Shown here: piece by piece, positions 15,826 to 23,205 of the stretch | Position numbering within the stretch: position 1 is the stretch's first letter | Layout: each line of letters starts with the position of its first letter | Assembly (NCBI GenBank): GCA_964556705.1 | Contig: CAZKXX010000020.1 | Span: 1-44,270, forward strand | Source of the DNA: CAZKXX01 sp964556705 | GTDB lineage: Bacteria > Acidobacteriota > Terriglobia > UBA7540 | DNA length: 44,270 nt | Reading direction: 5' to 3' | Position numbers and translations under genes: made by a program | The notes under the pieces: model-generated | What the model saw: the letters and a program-made list of their open reading frames with translations, nothing else | Database searches by the model: none | Told to the model about the DNA's origin: nothing

Positions 15826-16920
15826 CTACTTCATTTCCAGCATGCGGTCGAGCGCCACGCGCGCCCACTGCTTCGTCTCCTCGTCCACGCTGACGCGGTT
15901 GACCACGCGGCCCTCCACGAGGCTCTCGAGCGTCCAGCAGAGGTGCTGTGGCGAAATCCGGTACATCGTGCTGCACATGCACACGCAGTCGTCAAGCGAG
16001 ACGACCAGGCGGTCCGGCAATTCCTTCGCCAGCCGGTTGACGAGGTGGATTTCCGTTCCCACGGCCCACTGGCTGCCCGGCTCCGATTCCGTGACGCGCC
16101 GGATGATCGTTTCCGTCGAGCCGATTTCGTCGGAAAGCTCGCAGACGTCCCAGCGGCACTCGGGATGCGAAATCACCCGGATGCCCGGATACCTGGCCCG
16201 CGCGTTGCGCACGTGCTCCGGCAGGAAGCGCTGGTGCACGGAGCAGTGGCCCTTCCAGAGGATGATCCGCGCGTGGCGGATTTCATCTTCGCTCAGCCCG
16301 CCGAGTTCTTCGCGCGGATCCCACACCACCATCTCTTCCAGGGGAATCCCCATCCGGTAGCCGGTGTTGCGTCCCAGGTGCTCGTCGGGAAGAAACAGTC
16401 CCTTCTGGCCGTGGGCGAGCGCCCAATCCATCACCTTGCGCGCGTTCGACGACGTGCAGACCGCGCCGCCGCGACGCCCGACGAGGGCTTTGATCGCCGC
16501 CGTCGAGTTGATGTAGGTGACCGGAACGATCTTCGCGTCCGTGACGCTCGCGAGTTCTTCCCAGCAGACTTCCACCTGTTCGAGGTCCGCCATGTCGGCC
16601 ATCGAGCAGCCGGCGTTCAAGTCCGGCAGGATGACGGTCTGGTGGTCCCCGCTCAGGATGTCCGCGCTCTCGGCCATGAAATGCACGCCGCAGAAAACGA
16701 TGTAGTCGGCTTCCTTGCGCGCGGCGGCGAGCTGCGAAAGCTTGAGCGAGTCGCCGCGGTAATCGGCGAACCGGATGACTTCGTCGCGCTGGTAGTGGTG
16801 CCCGAGGATGACCAGGTGCGAGCCCAGTTCGGCCTTGGCGCGCGCGATGCGCTCGTCGAGCGCCTGCTCCGAGAGCTCGACGTAGGTCTCCGGAAGCGGA
16901 TTCAGAAGCGCCGTACCCAT
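15826..16920 (-). CDS. nadA: Quinolinate synthase
   Basis: 364 residues. NadA condenses iminoaspartate and dihydroxyacetone phosphate to quinolinate for NAD using a [4Fe-4S] cluster. The cluster cysteines fit at Cys77 (VFCGVHFMAESA), Cys155 (GAVCTSSNA) and Cys316 (CSTMYRI). LGHHYQRDEVIRFADYRGDS and GCSMADM are the substrate-binding signatures. Extra cysteines (C-V-C-M-C, 312-316) surround the third ligand. No nadB or nadC is present. The gene follows moaA by 79 bases and has GGGGAAA before the start. Confidence 0.96.
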   Translation of the reverse strand: MGTALLNPLPETYVELSEQALDERIARAKAELGSHLVILGHHYQRDEVIRFADYRGDSLKLSQLAAARKEADYIVFCGVHFMAESADILSGDHQTVILPDLNAGCSMADMADLEQVEVCWEELASVTDAKIVPVTYINSTAAIKALVGRRGGAVCTSSNARKVMDWALAHGQKGLFLPDEHLGRNTGYRMGIPLEEMVVWDPREELGGLSEDEIRHARIILWKGHCSVHQRFLPEHVRNARARYPGIRVISHPECRWDVCELSDEIGSTETIIRRVTESEPGSQWAVGTEIHLVNRLAKELPDRLVVSLDDCVCMCSTMYRISPQHLCWTLESLVEGRVVNRVSVDEETKQWARVALDRMLEMK

Positions 16921-16999
16921 GATTTCCCCGTAATTCCAGTCTAGCGCAATTCGCGGCCGGCTGCAGGCATTCGGCCGCCCTGGCGGGCGCCCGCCGGAC

Positions 17000-17986
17000 C
17001 TACCCGCCGATATACACCATCGTCCGCTTCGGCTGGACGAAGTCCGGCTCGTTGATCTTGTGTCCCGGCTCCTTGTGATGCACGAGGCGCTCGAAAAAGC
17101 GCGCCAGGTCCGCGTCCGAAGCGCCGTTGCGCACCAGGTGGCGCACGTCGTGCTCGCGCAGCGAGAACAGGCAGGTGCGCACCTTGCCGTCCGCGGTCAG
17201 CCGCAGCCGGCTGCACTGGCCGCAGAAGGGAATCGAGACCGGCGCCACGATGCCCAGCTCGCCCCGGCCGTCCGCGAAGCGGTAACGCAGCGCGGTCTCG
17301 CTCGGCGAGCGCCGGGGGATTTCCTCCAGCGGAAAGACCGGGTGAATCTTCTCGACGATTTCGCGCGCCGTCACCACCTGCTCGCGGCTCCAGGCGTGGT
17401 CGGCGTCGAGCGGCATGAACTCGATGAAGCGCACAATCACGTCGCGCTCGCGCGCCAGGCGCGCGAACTCCACGATTTCGTCGTCGTTGAAGCCGCGCAC
17501 CAGAACGATGTTCACCTTCACCGGCGCCAGTCCGGCCTCGCTCGCCGCCTCAATTCCCGCCATCACCTTTCCGTAGGACGCCGGCGTGCGCGTGATGCGC
17601 GCGAATTTGGCGGGGTCCACCGAATCGAGGCTGACGTTCACGCGGTCGAGCCCGGCGGCCACCAGCGCCCGCGCCTGCTCGGCGAGCAGAAAGCCGTTCG
17701 TCGTGACCGCGATGTCTTTGAGACCCTCGATGCGCCGCAGGCGCGCGATGAAATCCACCACGCCCTCGCGCAGCAGCGGCTCGCCGCCCGTCACGCGCAC
17801 CTTGCGGATTCCGAGATCCGCCAGCACCCGCACCACGCGCTCGAATTCGTCCCAGTCGAGCAAGTCGCGGTGCGGATGATAGTTCTTCGGGTCGGCGGCC
17901 TTGCAGTAAACGCACCGGAAGTTGCAACGGTCCGTGACCGAAATGCGCAGGTCGTGAATGTCGCGGCCGAACTTGTCTCGCAACAT
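17000..17986 (-). CDS. moaA: GTP 3',8-cyclase (molybdenum cofactor step 1)
   Basis: 328 residues. The radical-SAM motif CNFRCVYC (Cys21, 25, 28) and the second cluster (Cys255, Cys258, Cys272 in FCGQCSRLRL..VRTCLF) are both present. So are VTGGEPLLR for SAM binding and the C-terminal YIGG needed for activity. MoaA turns GTP into 3',8-cyclo-GTP, which MoaC converts to cPMP. No other moa or moe gene is nearby. The structured leader upstream, with its own promoter and terminator, suggests feedback control by molybdenum cofactor. The start has GAGAAG directly before it. Confidence 0.97.
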   Translation of the reverse strand: MLRDKFGRDIHDLRISVTDRCNFRCVYCKAADPKNYHPHRDLLDWDEFERVVRVLADLGIRKVRVTGGEPLLREGVVDFIARLRRIEGLKDIAVTTNGFLLAEQARALVAAGLDRVNVSLDSVDPAKFARITRTPASYGKVMAGIEAASEAGLAPVKVNIVLVRGFNDDEIVEFARLARERDVIVRFIEFMPLDADHAWSREQVVTAREIVEKIHPVFPLEEIPRRSPSETALRYRFADGRGELGIVAPVSIPFCGQCSRLRLTADGKVRTCLFSLREHDVRHLVRNGASDADLARFFERLVHHKEPGHKINEPDFVQPKRTMVYIGG

Positions 17987-18070
17987 CTTCTCGTGGCGAC
18001 GGCGTTACCGCCGGCGCATATCCCGCGTCCCCTCTCTGGACCTTGGTCGTTCGCCGAAGCCCCTCTTCGA

Positions 18071-18106
18071 CAAAAACAAAAACGCCTACCCGCGTTTGGA
18101 GTAGGC
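18071..18106 (-). terminator. Intrinsic terminator in the moaA leader
   Basis: On the minus strand GCCTAC (18101-18106) pairs with GTAGGC (18084-18089) around a loop, and two T-runs follow at once (GTTTTTGTTTTTG, 18071-18083). The loop bases 18091-18100 can pair over ten positions with 18118-18127 in the aptamer, which would compete with the terminator. It lies about 85 bases before the moaA start. Confidence 0.7.
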
Positions 18107-18107
18107 C

Positions 18108-18214
18108 CGTTCTCCTTTCCAAACACGGGAGGCGCGGCGATTTCTCCCCGCACCCTGTCGGCCCGCCGGACTTAGGCTTTCGAGCTGCCCTTAGCCCCGC
18201 GGGCTCGGAGAACG
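18108..18214 (-). promoter_or_regulatory. Putative riboswitch aptamer upstream of moaA (Moco-riboswitch-like)
   Basis: A closing helix CGTTCTCC (18207-18214) / GGAGAACG (18108-18115), perfect over eight pairs, encloses about 90 bases. Inside are a hairpin AGCCC/GGGCT (18193-18205), an imperfect helix at about 18157-18171, and a hairpin capped by a GAAA tetraloop (18134-18151). A CCTAAG segment resembling half of the 11-base tetraloop receptor is also inside. Known molybdenum-cofactor riboswitches precede moaA, and a GNRA loop with its receptor has been described for them. The TTTGGAAAGGAG segment near the 3' end also fits my memory of that family. I could not run a covariance search, so the family name is provisional; the switch-like folding is visible directly. 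Confidence 0.65.
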
Positions 18215-18219
18215 TTTCT

Positions 18220-18248
18220 ATGCTAGCGCACAAACCGGGGGCAGGCAA
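18220..18248 (-). promoter_or_regulatory. Promoter of the moaA leader
   Basis: TTGCCT (18243-18248) and TAGCAT (18220-18225) with a 17-base spacer, four of six matches each. Transcription would begin at about 18213, exactly where the closing helix of the putative aptamer starts. That agreement raises the credibility of both. Confidence 0.5.
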
Positions 18249-18350
18249 CCGGGAAGGGCGGGCGAACATTCTCAGTAAGACGAAGCCAAACGCGCCCACC
18301 CGTTTCTTGAACCAGTCAGTTAACCTGACGCCGCGACTGCGACCCGTTTT

Positions 18351-20444
18351 TTATCCCTCGAAGACCACCATTTGATGACCCTCGACGCGCGGCACGACGA
18401 CGCGCGCGTAACCCTCGGCATAATCGAACTTGAGCGCCCGGCGCTGCGGCGCGAGATAGACCTGGCTCGGCCGCTTCCCCGAGCGTAGCGCCAGCCGGAG
18501 GTCCGCGAGCGGGATCGCGTCCTCGACGATGTCGATGTCCGGCGTGCGGCGTTCCGCGGCGTAGTGGAGGACGTGGACGATGCGCCGGCCTTTCTGCTCG
18601 GTCACGGTGATTGTCGCCGTCGAGGGCGCTTCGGCGCGCACCAGCGGCTCAGGCAGCAGCCGCGCGAGACAGTTGCGCACCAGCAGCTTGTGCGGCGCGT
18701 AGCTGTGCTGGTGGTACGTGCGGAAAATCGGATGCGAAAGGTAAATCACGTTTCCGCGCTGCGCCGCCGCCGCGCGGTCTGTCGGTTTCTCGAAGGGCGT
18801 CTGGCGATGCGAACTGAAGTGCCGGTAGTCGCGATCGAAATACGATTTCCAGATGCGCGCCAGCACGGTCGTGCCCGGCTGCGCCTTGACGGCCGAGCCG
18901 CGCTCGTAGAGAAAGTTGGGCATTGCCGGCAGGTCGCGACTCGCTTCCTCGAGCGCTTCGAAATACTCGCCCTGGTCTTCGGCCGGGCCGAGATAATCGA
19001 GCCCGACTTCGCTGAGCGCAAACTTCTTCCCGTCGGGATCGAGCCCGGACTCGTAGTTGAGGAGCAGCCTGCCGCCAGCGGCCAGATAGGCGCGCACTTT
19101 GGAGAGTTTTGCTTCGTCGAGCCGGTGGACGTCGGGAAGAATCAGGACGGCGTAGCGCGCGAAGTCAGCTTCCCAGTCGAGCGCGTCGAACTGATGGTGG
19201 AGTTGCGCGAGCAGGCGCACGATGCCCATTTCCACCGGCGTCAGCCGGCCGTGCGAGATGAAGCGCGCGTCGGAGACGAACGCGATTTCGGCCACGCCGT
19301 GCGCGCCCGCGCACCACGGCTCTTTTTCGGCGACGCTCGCGTAGGTGCGCCCGATGCGTTCGTACACCGCCTTGTCGAGCCGCCCGCGCGGATGGAGCTG
19401 GTCGCCGATCGAGCACTTCGCGCCCTGCGCCAGCATCCCGAAGACTTCGTAGTCGAGCGCGGCCTGGTTGCGCACCGTTCCGAAATCGCCCCAGCTCCGG
19501 TGGAAGCGCCCCGTCATGCCCATCATCTCCGTTCCCAGCGTGCGCGCGTGGCGCGACATGAGCGCGAAGTGCGTGTAACCCCAGTGCCCGCCGGGAAGCG
19601 ATTCGAGCTCCAAGTGCGAGAAGTATTTCAGTTCCCGCCGCACGCCGATGCGCGGTCGTCCGTTGAAATAGATCGTCGCCTTCGGCCGGTGCTTCCAGGT
19701 GATTTCGCTCAGCCGGGCCATGGCGCGTTCGATCACCTGCGTCGCGTGCTTCCGGCGGTCTTCCGGATTCGCCGAATCGAGTCCGAGCTTTTCCCGTTCG
19801 CGCAGACACCAGGGGCAGAAGCAGCCGGAGTCGGAGTAGTTGAGGATGTCGAAGAACACGCCGTCGAGCGCGTAGCGGGTGACCATCTCCTCGGTTTGCG
19901 CGGCGACGTAATCGAGATACGGCGTGTTCACGCAGAGGCGCCGCCAGCGCGCTTCGAGCGGCGCGCCGCCGTCCGGCCCGCCCTGTTCGTTCATCACGCG
20001 CCAGCCGGGGTGGTGCTCGGCGACGTGCTCGTCCCACATCACGGTCACGTACACGGGCGCGCGGATGTCGGCTTGGCGCAGAGCTTCGAGCATCCGCCCC
20101 AGCAGGTCGAATTTGAGATGCGGGTGCACGGGCGCGACCTGGCTTGGGTAGTAGCACATCCCGTGATGGCAGCGGCCGAAGACCGTCACCGAATTGACGT
20201 GCGCCGCCTGAAGCGTGGCCACGAACTCGTCCGCGTCAAAATCCGCGCCGACGTCGGGAATGAGCGGTGAGGTGTGGAAATCGAGATGAATCTGCCGGAA
20301 GCGCAGCTCGCCTTCGGCGAGGCGCGCGGCCGGCAGCGGTACGTCGGGGCCGACGGGCGCGCCCGCGGCAACGTTGGCCAGCGGGCCGAGCGCCGCGCCC
20401 GCGCCCAGCGATTTCAGAAATCTGCGGCGGGATGGGCCTTTCAT
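18351..20444 (-). CDS. Tat-exported TIM-barrel glycoside hydrolase-like protein (GHL6 type) with beta-galactosidase trimerisation-like domain
   Basis: 697 residues from ATG 20444, which has AGGAGG upstream. The N-terminus is a twin-arginine signal (SRRRFLKSLGAGAALG). The catalytic-type domain starts at RFRQIHLDFHTS and goes on through VTVFGRCHHGMCYYPSQ, PVYVTVMWDEHVAEHHPGW, DGVFFDILNYSDSGCFCPWC and YFNGRPR. This matches the hypothetical glycosyl hydrolase 6 group. Around residues 420-490, YAVLILPDVHRLDEAKL and GGRLLLNYES look like the trimerisation domain of GH42-type beta-galactosidases. The substrate is unknown. DFHTSP and FDILN supply candidate catalytic acids. It is transcribed divergently from pilZ. 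Confidence 0.82.
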   Translation of the reverse strand: MKGPSRRRFLKSLGAGAALGPLANVAAGAPVGPDVPLPAARLAEGELRFRQIHLDFHTSPLIPDVGADFDADEFVATLQAAHVNSVTVFGRCHHGMCYYPSQVAPVHPHLKFDLLGRMLEALRQADIRAPVYVTVMWDEHVAEHHPGWRVMNEQGGPDGGAPLEARWRRLCVNTPYLDYVAAQTEEMVTRYALDGVFFDILNYSDSGCFCPWCLREREKLGLDSANPEDRRKHATQVIERAMARLSEITWKHRPKATIYFNGRPRIGVRRELKYFSHLELESLPGGHWGYTHFALMSRHARTLGTEMMGMTGRFHRSWGDFGTVRNQAALDYEVFGMLAQGAKCSIGDQLHPRGRLDKAVYERIGRTYASVAEKEPWCAGAHGVAEIAFVSDARFISHGRLTPVEMGIVRLLAQLHHQFDALDWEADFARYAVLILPDVHRLDEAKLSKVRAYLAAGGRLLLNYESGLDPDGKKFALSEVGLDYLGPAEDQGEYFEALEEASRDLPAMPNFLYERGSAVKAQPGTTVLARIWKSYFDRDYRHFSSHRQTPFEKPTDRAAAAQRGNVIYLSHPIFRTYHQHSYAPHKLLVRNCLARLLPEPLVRAEAPSTATITVTEQKGRRIVHVLHYAAERRTPDIDIVEDAIPLADLRLALRSGKRPSQVYLAPQRRALKFDYAEGYARVVVPRVEGHQMVVFEG

Positions 20445-20481
20445 GGAACGCCTCCTGAAAATCCGGCGTGCGAATCGTGGG

Positions 20482-20510
20482 ATGATACTCGCGGCGCGCG
20501 GCGGCCACAA
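20482..20510 (-). promoter_or_regulatory. Promoter of the Tat-exported hydrolase gene
   Basis: TATCAT (20482-20487) with TTGTGG (20505-20510) 17 bases upstream on the minus strand, about 40 bases before the start codon. The -10 is good, the -35 weak. Confidence 0.45.
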
Positions 20511-20535
20511 CGCCTTTCCGCCCTCGCGCCGGGAC

Positions 20536-20564
20536 TTGCCTTTCGCGCCCCAGCGGATTACACT
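20536..20564 (+). promoter_or_regulatory. Promoter giving a possibly leaderless pilZ transcript
   Basis: TTGCCT (20536-20541), 17-base spacer, TACACT (20559-20564). The ATG of the PilZ gene is only eight bases after the -10, so transcription would start at or next to the start codon. There is no Shine-Dalgarno sequence, which agrees with a leaderless mRNA. Confidence 0.45.
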
Positions 20565-20572
20565 CGCGGGCG

Positions 20573-20911
20573 ATGGAAGACCGCCGTCAGGTCCCGCGCT
20601 ACCTCAGCGAACTGCCCGTCCGAATCATCCGGTCATCGAGCGGCGAAATCTTTCTGGGAAGAGCCCTGGTCCTGGCCGTGCGCGGATGCGCCGTGGAGGG
20701 CGCGGCCTCGCTGGTGACCGGCGAGAAGTGTGAGGTGTTCGTCGAATGGCAGGGGCGCGAGATTCGCGCCGACGCGGAAGTGGCCTGGAAAAACCCGCGC
20801 GGCCAGGCGGGCCTGCGCTTCACGTCGGTTCCTCCCGAAAGTTCGGAAGCCCTGCGGCAGCTTCTTCCCAACCTTCGCCTTCAGCCGCTGGCGCAGCGCG
20901 AAGAGGATTGA
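20573..20911 (+). CDS. PilZ domain protein with a degenerate second motif
   Basis: 112 residues, a single PilZ domain. The first c-di-GMP element RxxxR is present (RRQVPR, Arg5 and Arg9). The second, (D/N)xSxxG, is replaced by LAVRGCAVEG, which lacks both the acidic residue and the Ser and seems one residue short. The domain end (AWKNPRGQAGLRFTSVP) is typical. PilZ proteins without both motifs usually do not bind c-di-GMP and act through protein contacts. The gene stands alone between two minus-strand genes and appears to have a leaderless promoter. MglA, coded 16 kb away, is another motility or polarity factor, but no direct link is visible. Confidence 0.85.
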   Translation: MEDRRQVPRYLSELPVRIIRSSSGEIFLGRALVLAVRGCAVEGAASLVTGEKCEVFVEWQGREIRADAEVAWKNPRGQAGLRFTSVPPESSEALRQLLPNLRLQPLAQREED

Positions 20912-20948
20912 AACATTCGTTCCCTTCCGGAACAGCGCCTTTCACGCG

Positions 20949-21695
20949 CTAAAGCCGGTTGATCACGCTGGCCAGAAATCCGCCGCCGAAGCCGTTGTCG
21001 ATATTCACGACGCAGACGTTGGGCGAACAACTGTTGAGCATGCCGAGGAGGGCGGCGAGCCCGCGGAAGCTCGCGCCGTAGCCGATGCTGGTGGGCACGG
21101 CGATGACGGGCACGCCGACCAGTCCGCCCACAACGCTCGGCAGCGCGCCTTCCATTCCCGCCACGCAGACGATGACCCGCGCGTCGCGCCACTGCCGGCT
21201 TTCTCCGAGCAGGCGGTGGATGCCCGCCACGCCCACGTCGAACAGCCCCTGCACGCGGTTGCCCATCGTTTCCGCGGTCACCAGCGCTTCTTCCGCGACG
21301 GGAATGTCGGAAGTTCCGGCGCAGACGACCGCGATCTTGCCCTTGCCGCGGATTTTGCGTTCGCGGCGGATGACGATGGCGCCCGAGAGGGCGTGAAACT
21401 CGGCGCGGCGGTCGATCCGCCGGACGCGCTCGTAGAGCTCCGCGTCGCCGCGTGTGATGAGAATGTTGTGCCGCCGCGCGAGCATGCCGCGCACCACGCC
21501 TTCGACGTGCTCGGGCGATTTCCCTCGCGCGAAAATAACCTCCGGAAAGCCCTGGCGGAGCGTCCGGTGGTGGTCAATCTTCGCATAGCCGAGGTCTTCG
21601 TAAGGCAGCGTGCGCAGCCGGTCCACGGCTTCTTCCACGCCCAGTTTTCCCGCGCGCACCCGGCGCAGCAGTCTGGTGAGTTCTTCGGGGGTCAA
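20949..21695 (-). CDS. larB: LarB-type pyridinium-3,5-biscarboxylic acid mononucleotide synthase
   Basis: 248 residues. The C-terminal two thirds form the AIR-carboxylase (PurE-like) fold with CAGTSDIPVAEEA, GVAGIHRLL, CVAGMEGALPSVVGGL and PTSIGYGASF. The N-terminal part (LGYAKIDHHRTLRQGFPEVIF) is typical of LarB, not PurE. LarB carboxylates and hydrolyses nicotinic acid adenine dinucleotide in the synthesis of the nickel-pincer cofactor of lactate racemase. No larC, larE or larA is in the window. The start is TTG at 21695 with a perfect GGAGGAG before it. It is divergent from the UbiX gene. Confidence 0.92.
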   Translation of the reverse strand: MTPEELTRLLRRVRAGKLGVEEAVDRLRTLPYEDLGYAKIDHHRTLRQGFPEVIFARGKSPEHVEGVVRGMLARRHNILITRGDAELYERVRRIDRRAEFHALSGAIVIRRERKIRGKGKIAVVCAGTSDIPVAEEALVTAETMGNRVQGLFDVGVAGIHRLLGESRQWRDARVIVCVAGMEGALPSVVGGLVGVPVIAVPTSIGYGASFRGLAALLGMLNSCSPNVCVVNIDNGFGGGFLASVINRL

Positions 21696-21903
21696 GCGGT
21701 CTCCTCCGCAGATGATTCTTCCGGTCCGGCTTCAGCCGCTCCCGGTGTGCGGCCTTCGGTGCTCGGTTCCGATTTCAGTTCGCCGGCTCTCTCCGAGAGC
21801 GCTAACGCAACAACGATCCGGGCCACGAGTATAGCAGGGCGGACTGGTGTCGAGCGCTCCTTCCTTGACTTCCCTTCGAGCGCCGACTTAACATCGCCGG
21901 CGA

Positions 21904-23139
21904 ATGCCGGCCACAAAACGCGGACCGTCTCCTGCGAAGAAAACCCTCGTGCTGGGCGTGACGGGCGCGAGCGGGTCGCTCTTTGCGCGCCGCATGCTTC
22001 AGATGCTCGAAGCCGACGCGCGCGTGGGGAAGATCTTTCTCGTGATTTCGGGGAGCGGCTTGAAAGTCCTGCGCGAAGAACTGGGCTTCGACGTTTCGCG
22101 CAGCGCGGAGATTCCCTCGCTCCTCGGGGGCGCGCGCACGCGCAAGACCGAATACCTGCTCGATTCGGACATCGGCGCGAGCATCGCGAGCGGCTCGTAC
22201 CGCGTGGACGGCATGGTGGTGATTCCGTGCTCGACGGGCTGCCTGGCGCAGATCGCGCACGGCATCTCTTCGACGCTCATCGAGCGCGCCGCGGACGTCT
22301 GCCTGAAGGAGCGGCGGCCGCTGATTCTGGCGATTCGCGACACGCCGTTGAACCGAGTCCACCTCGAGAACATGCTTCGCGCCCATGACGCCGGCGCGAT
22401 GATCTTTCCCGTCATTCCGGCGTTTTATCCCGGCCCGCGAACGCTCGACGACCTCGCCACGCAGTTCTGCTGCCGCGTCCTCGTCCATCTGGGGCTCGAA
22501 CAGAAACGGCAGTTCCGCTGGGGCGGCGAGAACCGCAAGGCTTGTGCCACAGAGGCACAGCGGCGCGGAGGGATCATCGCGCTTGAATCCGAAGCGCGGT
22601 GTCATCTTCGGTCCAGGACTGTTCAGCGGGTTCAGAGCGTCTTAAACTTGCATCTCTGTGCCTCCGTGCCTCTGCGGCGAAGCGGGCTTATGAAAGAGTT
22701 TTTGCTGGCGGGCCTCGCACTCGCGGGGCTGGCGATTTCGATCTATTTCACGCTCGCCTACTACGGCCGCATCAAAAACGCGCGCTGGGTCCCGGCTGCA
22801 CTGTGCGCGGGCGAGGAGTCGAATTGCGTCGCCGTCCTCCGCACGCCTTACGCGCGCGTCTTCGGCGTCCCCAATTCGCTGCTGGGGGTCCTGTTCTATG
22901 TGGGGCTGCTCGGGTGGCTGATAGCCGGATTCGAGTTGATGCTGCCCGAACTCGGTGGGGGACGGGCTGCATTGTTCGTCGCGCTATTTCGGAACTGGCT
23001 TCCCCTAGTCAGTGGCGTGACGGTGATATTCGGCTTCTATCTCAACTTCGCGCTGCGCTGGAGGCTTCGAGTCCATTGTCCGCTCTGCTACGCGGCGCAC
23101 GCGATCAACCTGGGAATCTTCATTCTCTTGTTCCTCTGA
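21904..23139 (+). CDS. ubiX: UbiX-family flavin prenyltransferase reading in frame into a VKOR domain
   Basis: 411 residues with no stop between the parts. Residues 1-213 are UbiX-like: GVTGASGS (18-25) at the FMN phosphate, LISGSG-type strand VISGSGLKVLREEL, VVIPCSTGCLAQIAHGI, LAIRDTPLNRVHLENM and IFPVIPAFYPGPRTLDDL. UbiX makes prenylated FMN for UbiD-type decarboxylases. A linker of about 45 residues follows, coded by an inverted-repeat element and without recognisable domain character. The last 149 residues are a vitamin K epoxide reductase-type membrane protein. Either this is a true fusion or two genes whose separating stop was lost. UbiX may serve menaquinone synthesis with the UbiA-type gene downstream and mqnE. 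Confidence 0.85.
   Translation: MPATKRGPSPAKKTLVLGVTGASGSLFARRMLQMLEADARVGKIFLVISGSGLKVLREELGFDVSRSAEIPSLLGGARTRKTEYLLDSDIGASIASGSYRVDGMVVIPCSTGCLAQIAHGISSTLIERAADVCLKERRPLILAIRDTPLNRVHLENMLRAHDAGAMIFPVIPAFYPGPRTLDDLATQFCCRVLVHLGLEQKRQFRWGGENRKACATEAQRRGGIIALESEARCHLRSRTVQRVQSVLNLHLCASVPLRRSGLMKEFLLAGLALAGLAISIYFTLAYYGRIKNARWVPAALCAGEESNCVAVLRTPYARVFGVPNSLLGVLFYVGLLGWLIAGFELMLPELGGGRAALFVALFRNWLPLVSGVTVIFGFYLNFALRWRLRVHCPLCYAAHAINLGIFILLFL
22546..22678. repeat. Imperfect inverted-repeat element inside the UbiX-VKOR reading frame
   Basis: Arms at 22546-22570 and 22654-22678 match each other as reverse complements at 20 of 25 positions and carry the CACAGAGGCAC / GTGCCTCTG type of sequence. 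This kind of element is commonly seen between genes in environmental GC-rich genomes. Here it is translated as the linker between the two domains. Confidence 0.7.
22690..23139 (+). other. VKOR domain (possible separate gene from ATG 22690)
   Basis: From the internal ATG the sequence gives a 149-residue VKOR-only protein with four membrane helices. The redox residues line up with the bacterial enzyme: Cys39 and Cys46 of the loop pair, Ser63, and the C-x2-C Cys130-Cys133 (HCPLC). VKOR oxidises cysteines of a DsbA-like partner and passes electrons to quinone. The thioredoxin-like domain fused in cyanobacterial VKOR is missing. No good ribosome site precedes this ATG (only GAAGCGGG), so I cannot tell whether it is translated alone or only as the fusion. 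Confidence 0.75.
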
Positions 23140-23205
23140 TGGAGAACGGCCGCATGCGGCAGGTTTGACACGCTGCATTGCGCTCGCCCATCATGAGTGC
23201 GATTC

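Noticed and set aside
18564..20270. A 568-codon open frame opposite the Tat-exported hydrolase
   Set aside because: The minus strand has a Tat signal, motif order and a ribosome site; the plus frame has none.
23197..23205. GTG 23197 as start of the UbiA-type gene
   Set aside because: ATG 23206 is only three codons later and needs no rare start; the added MRF is not informative.
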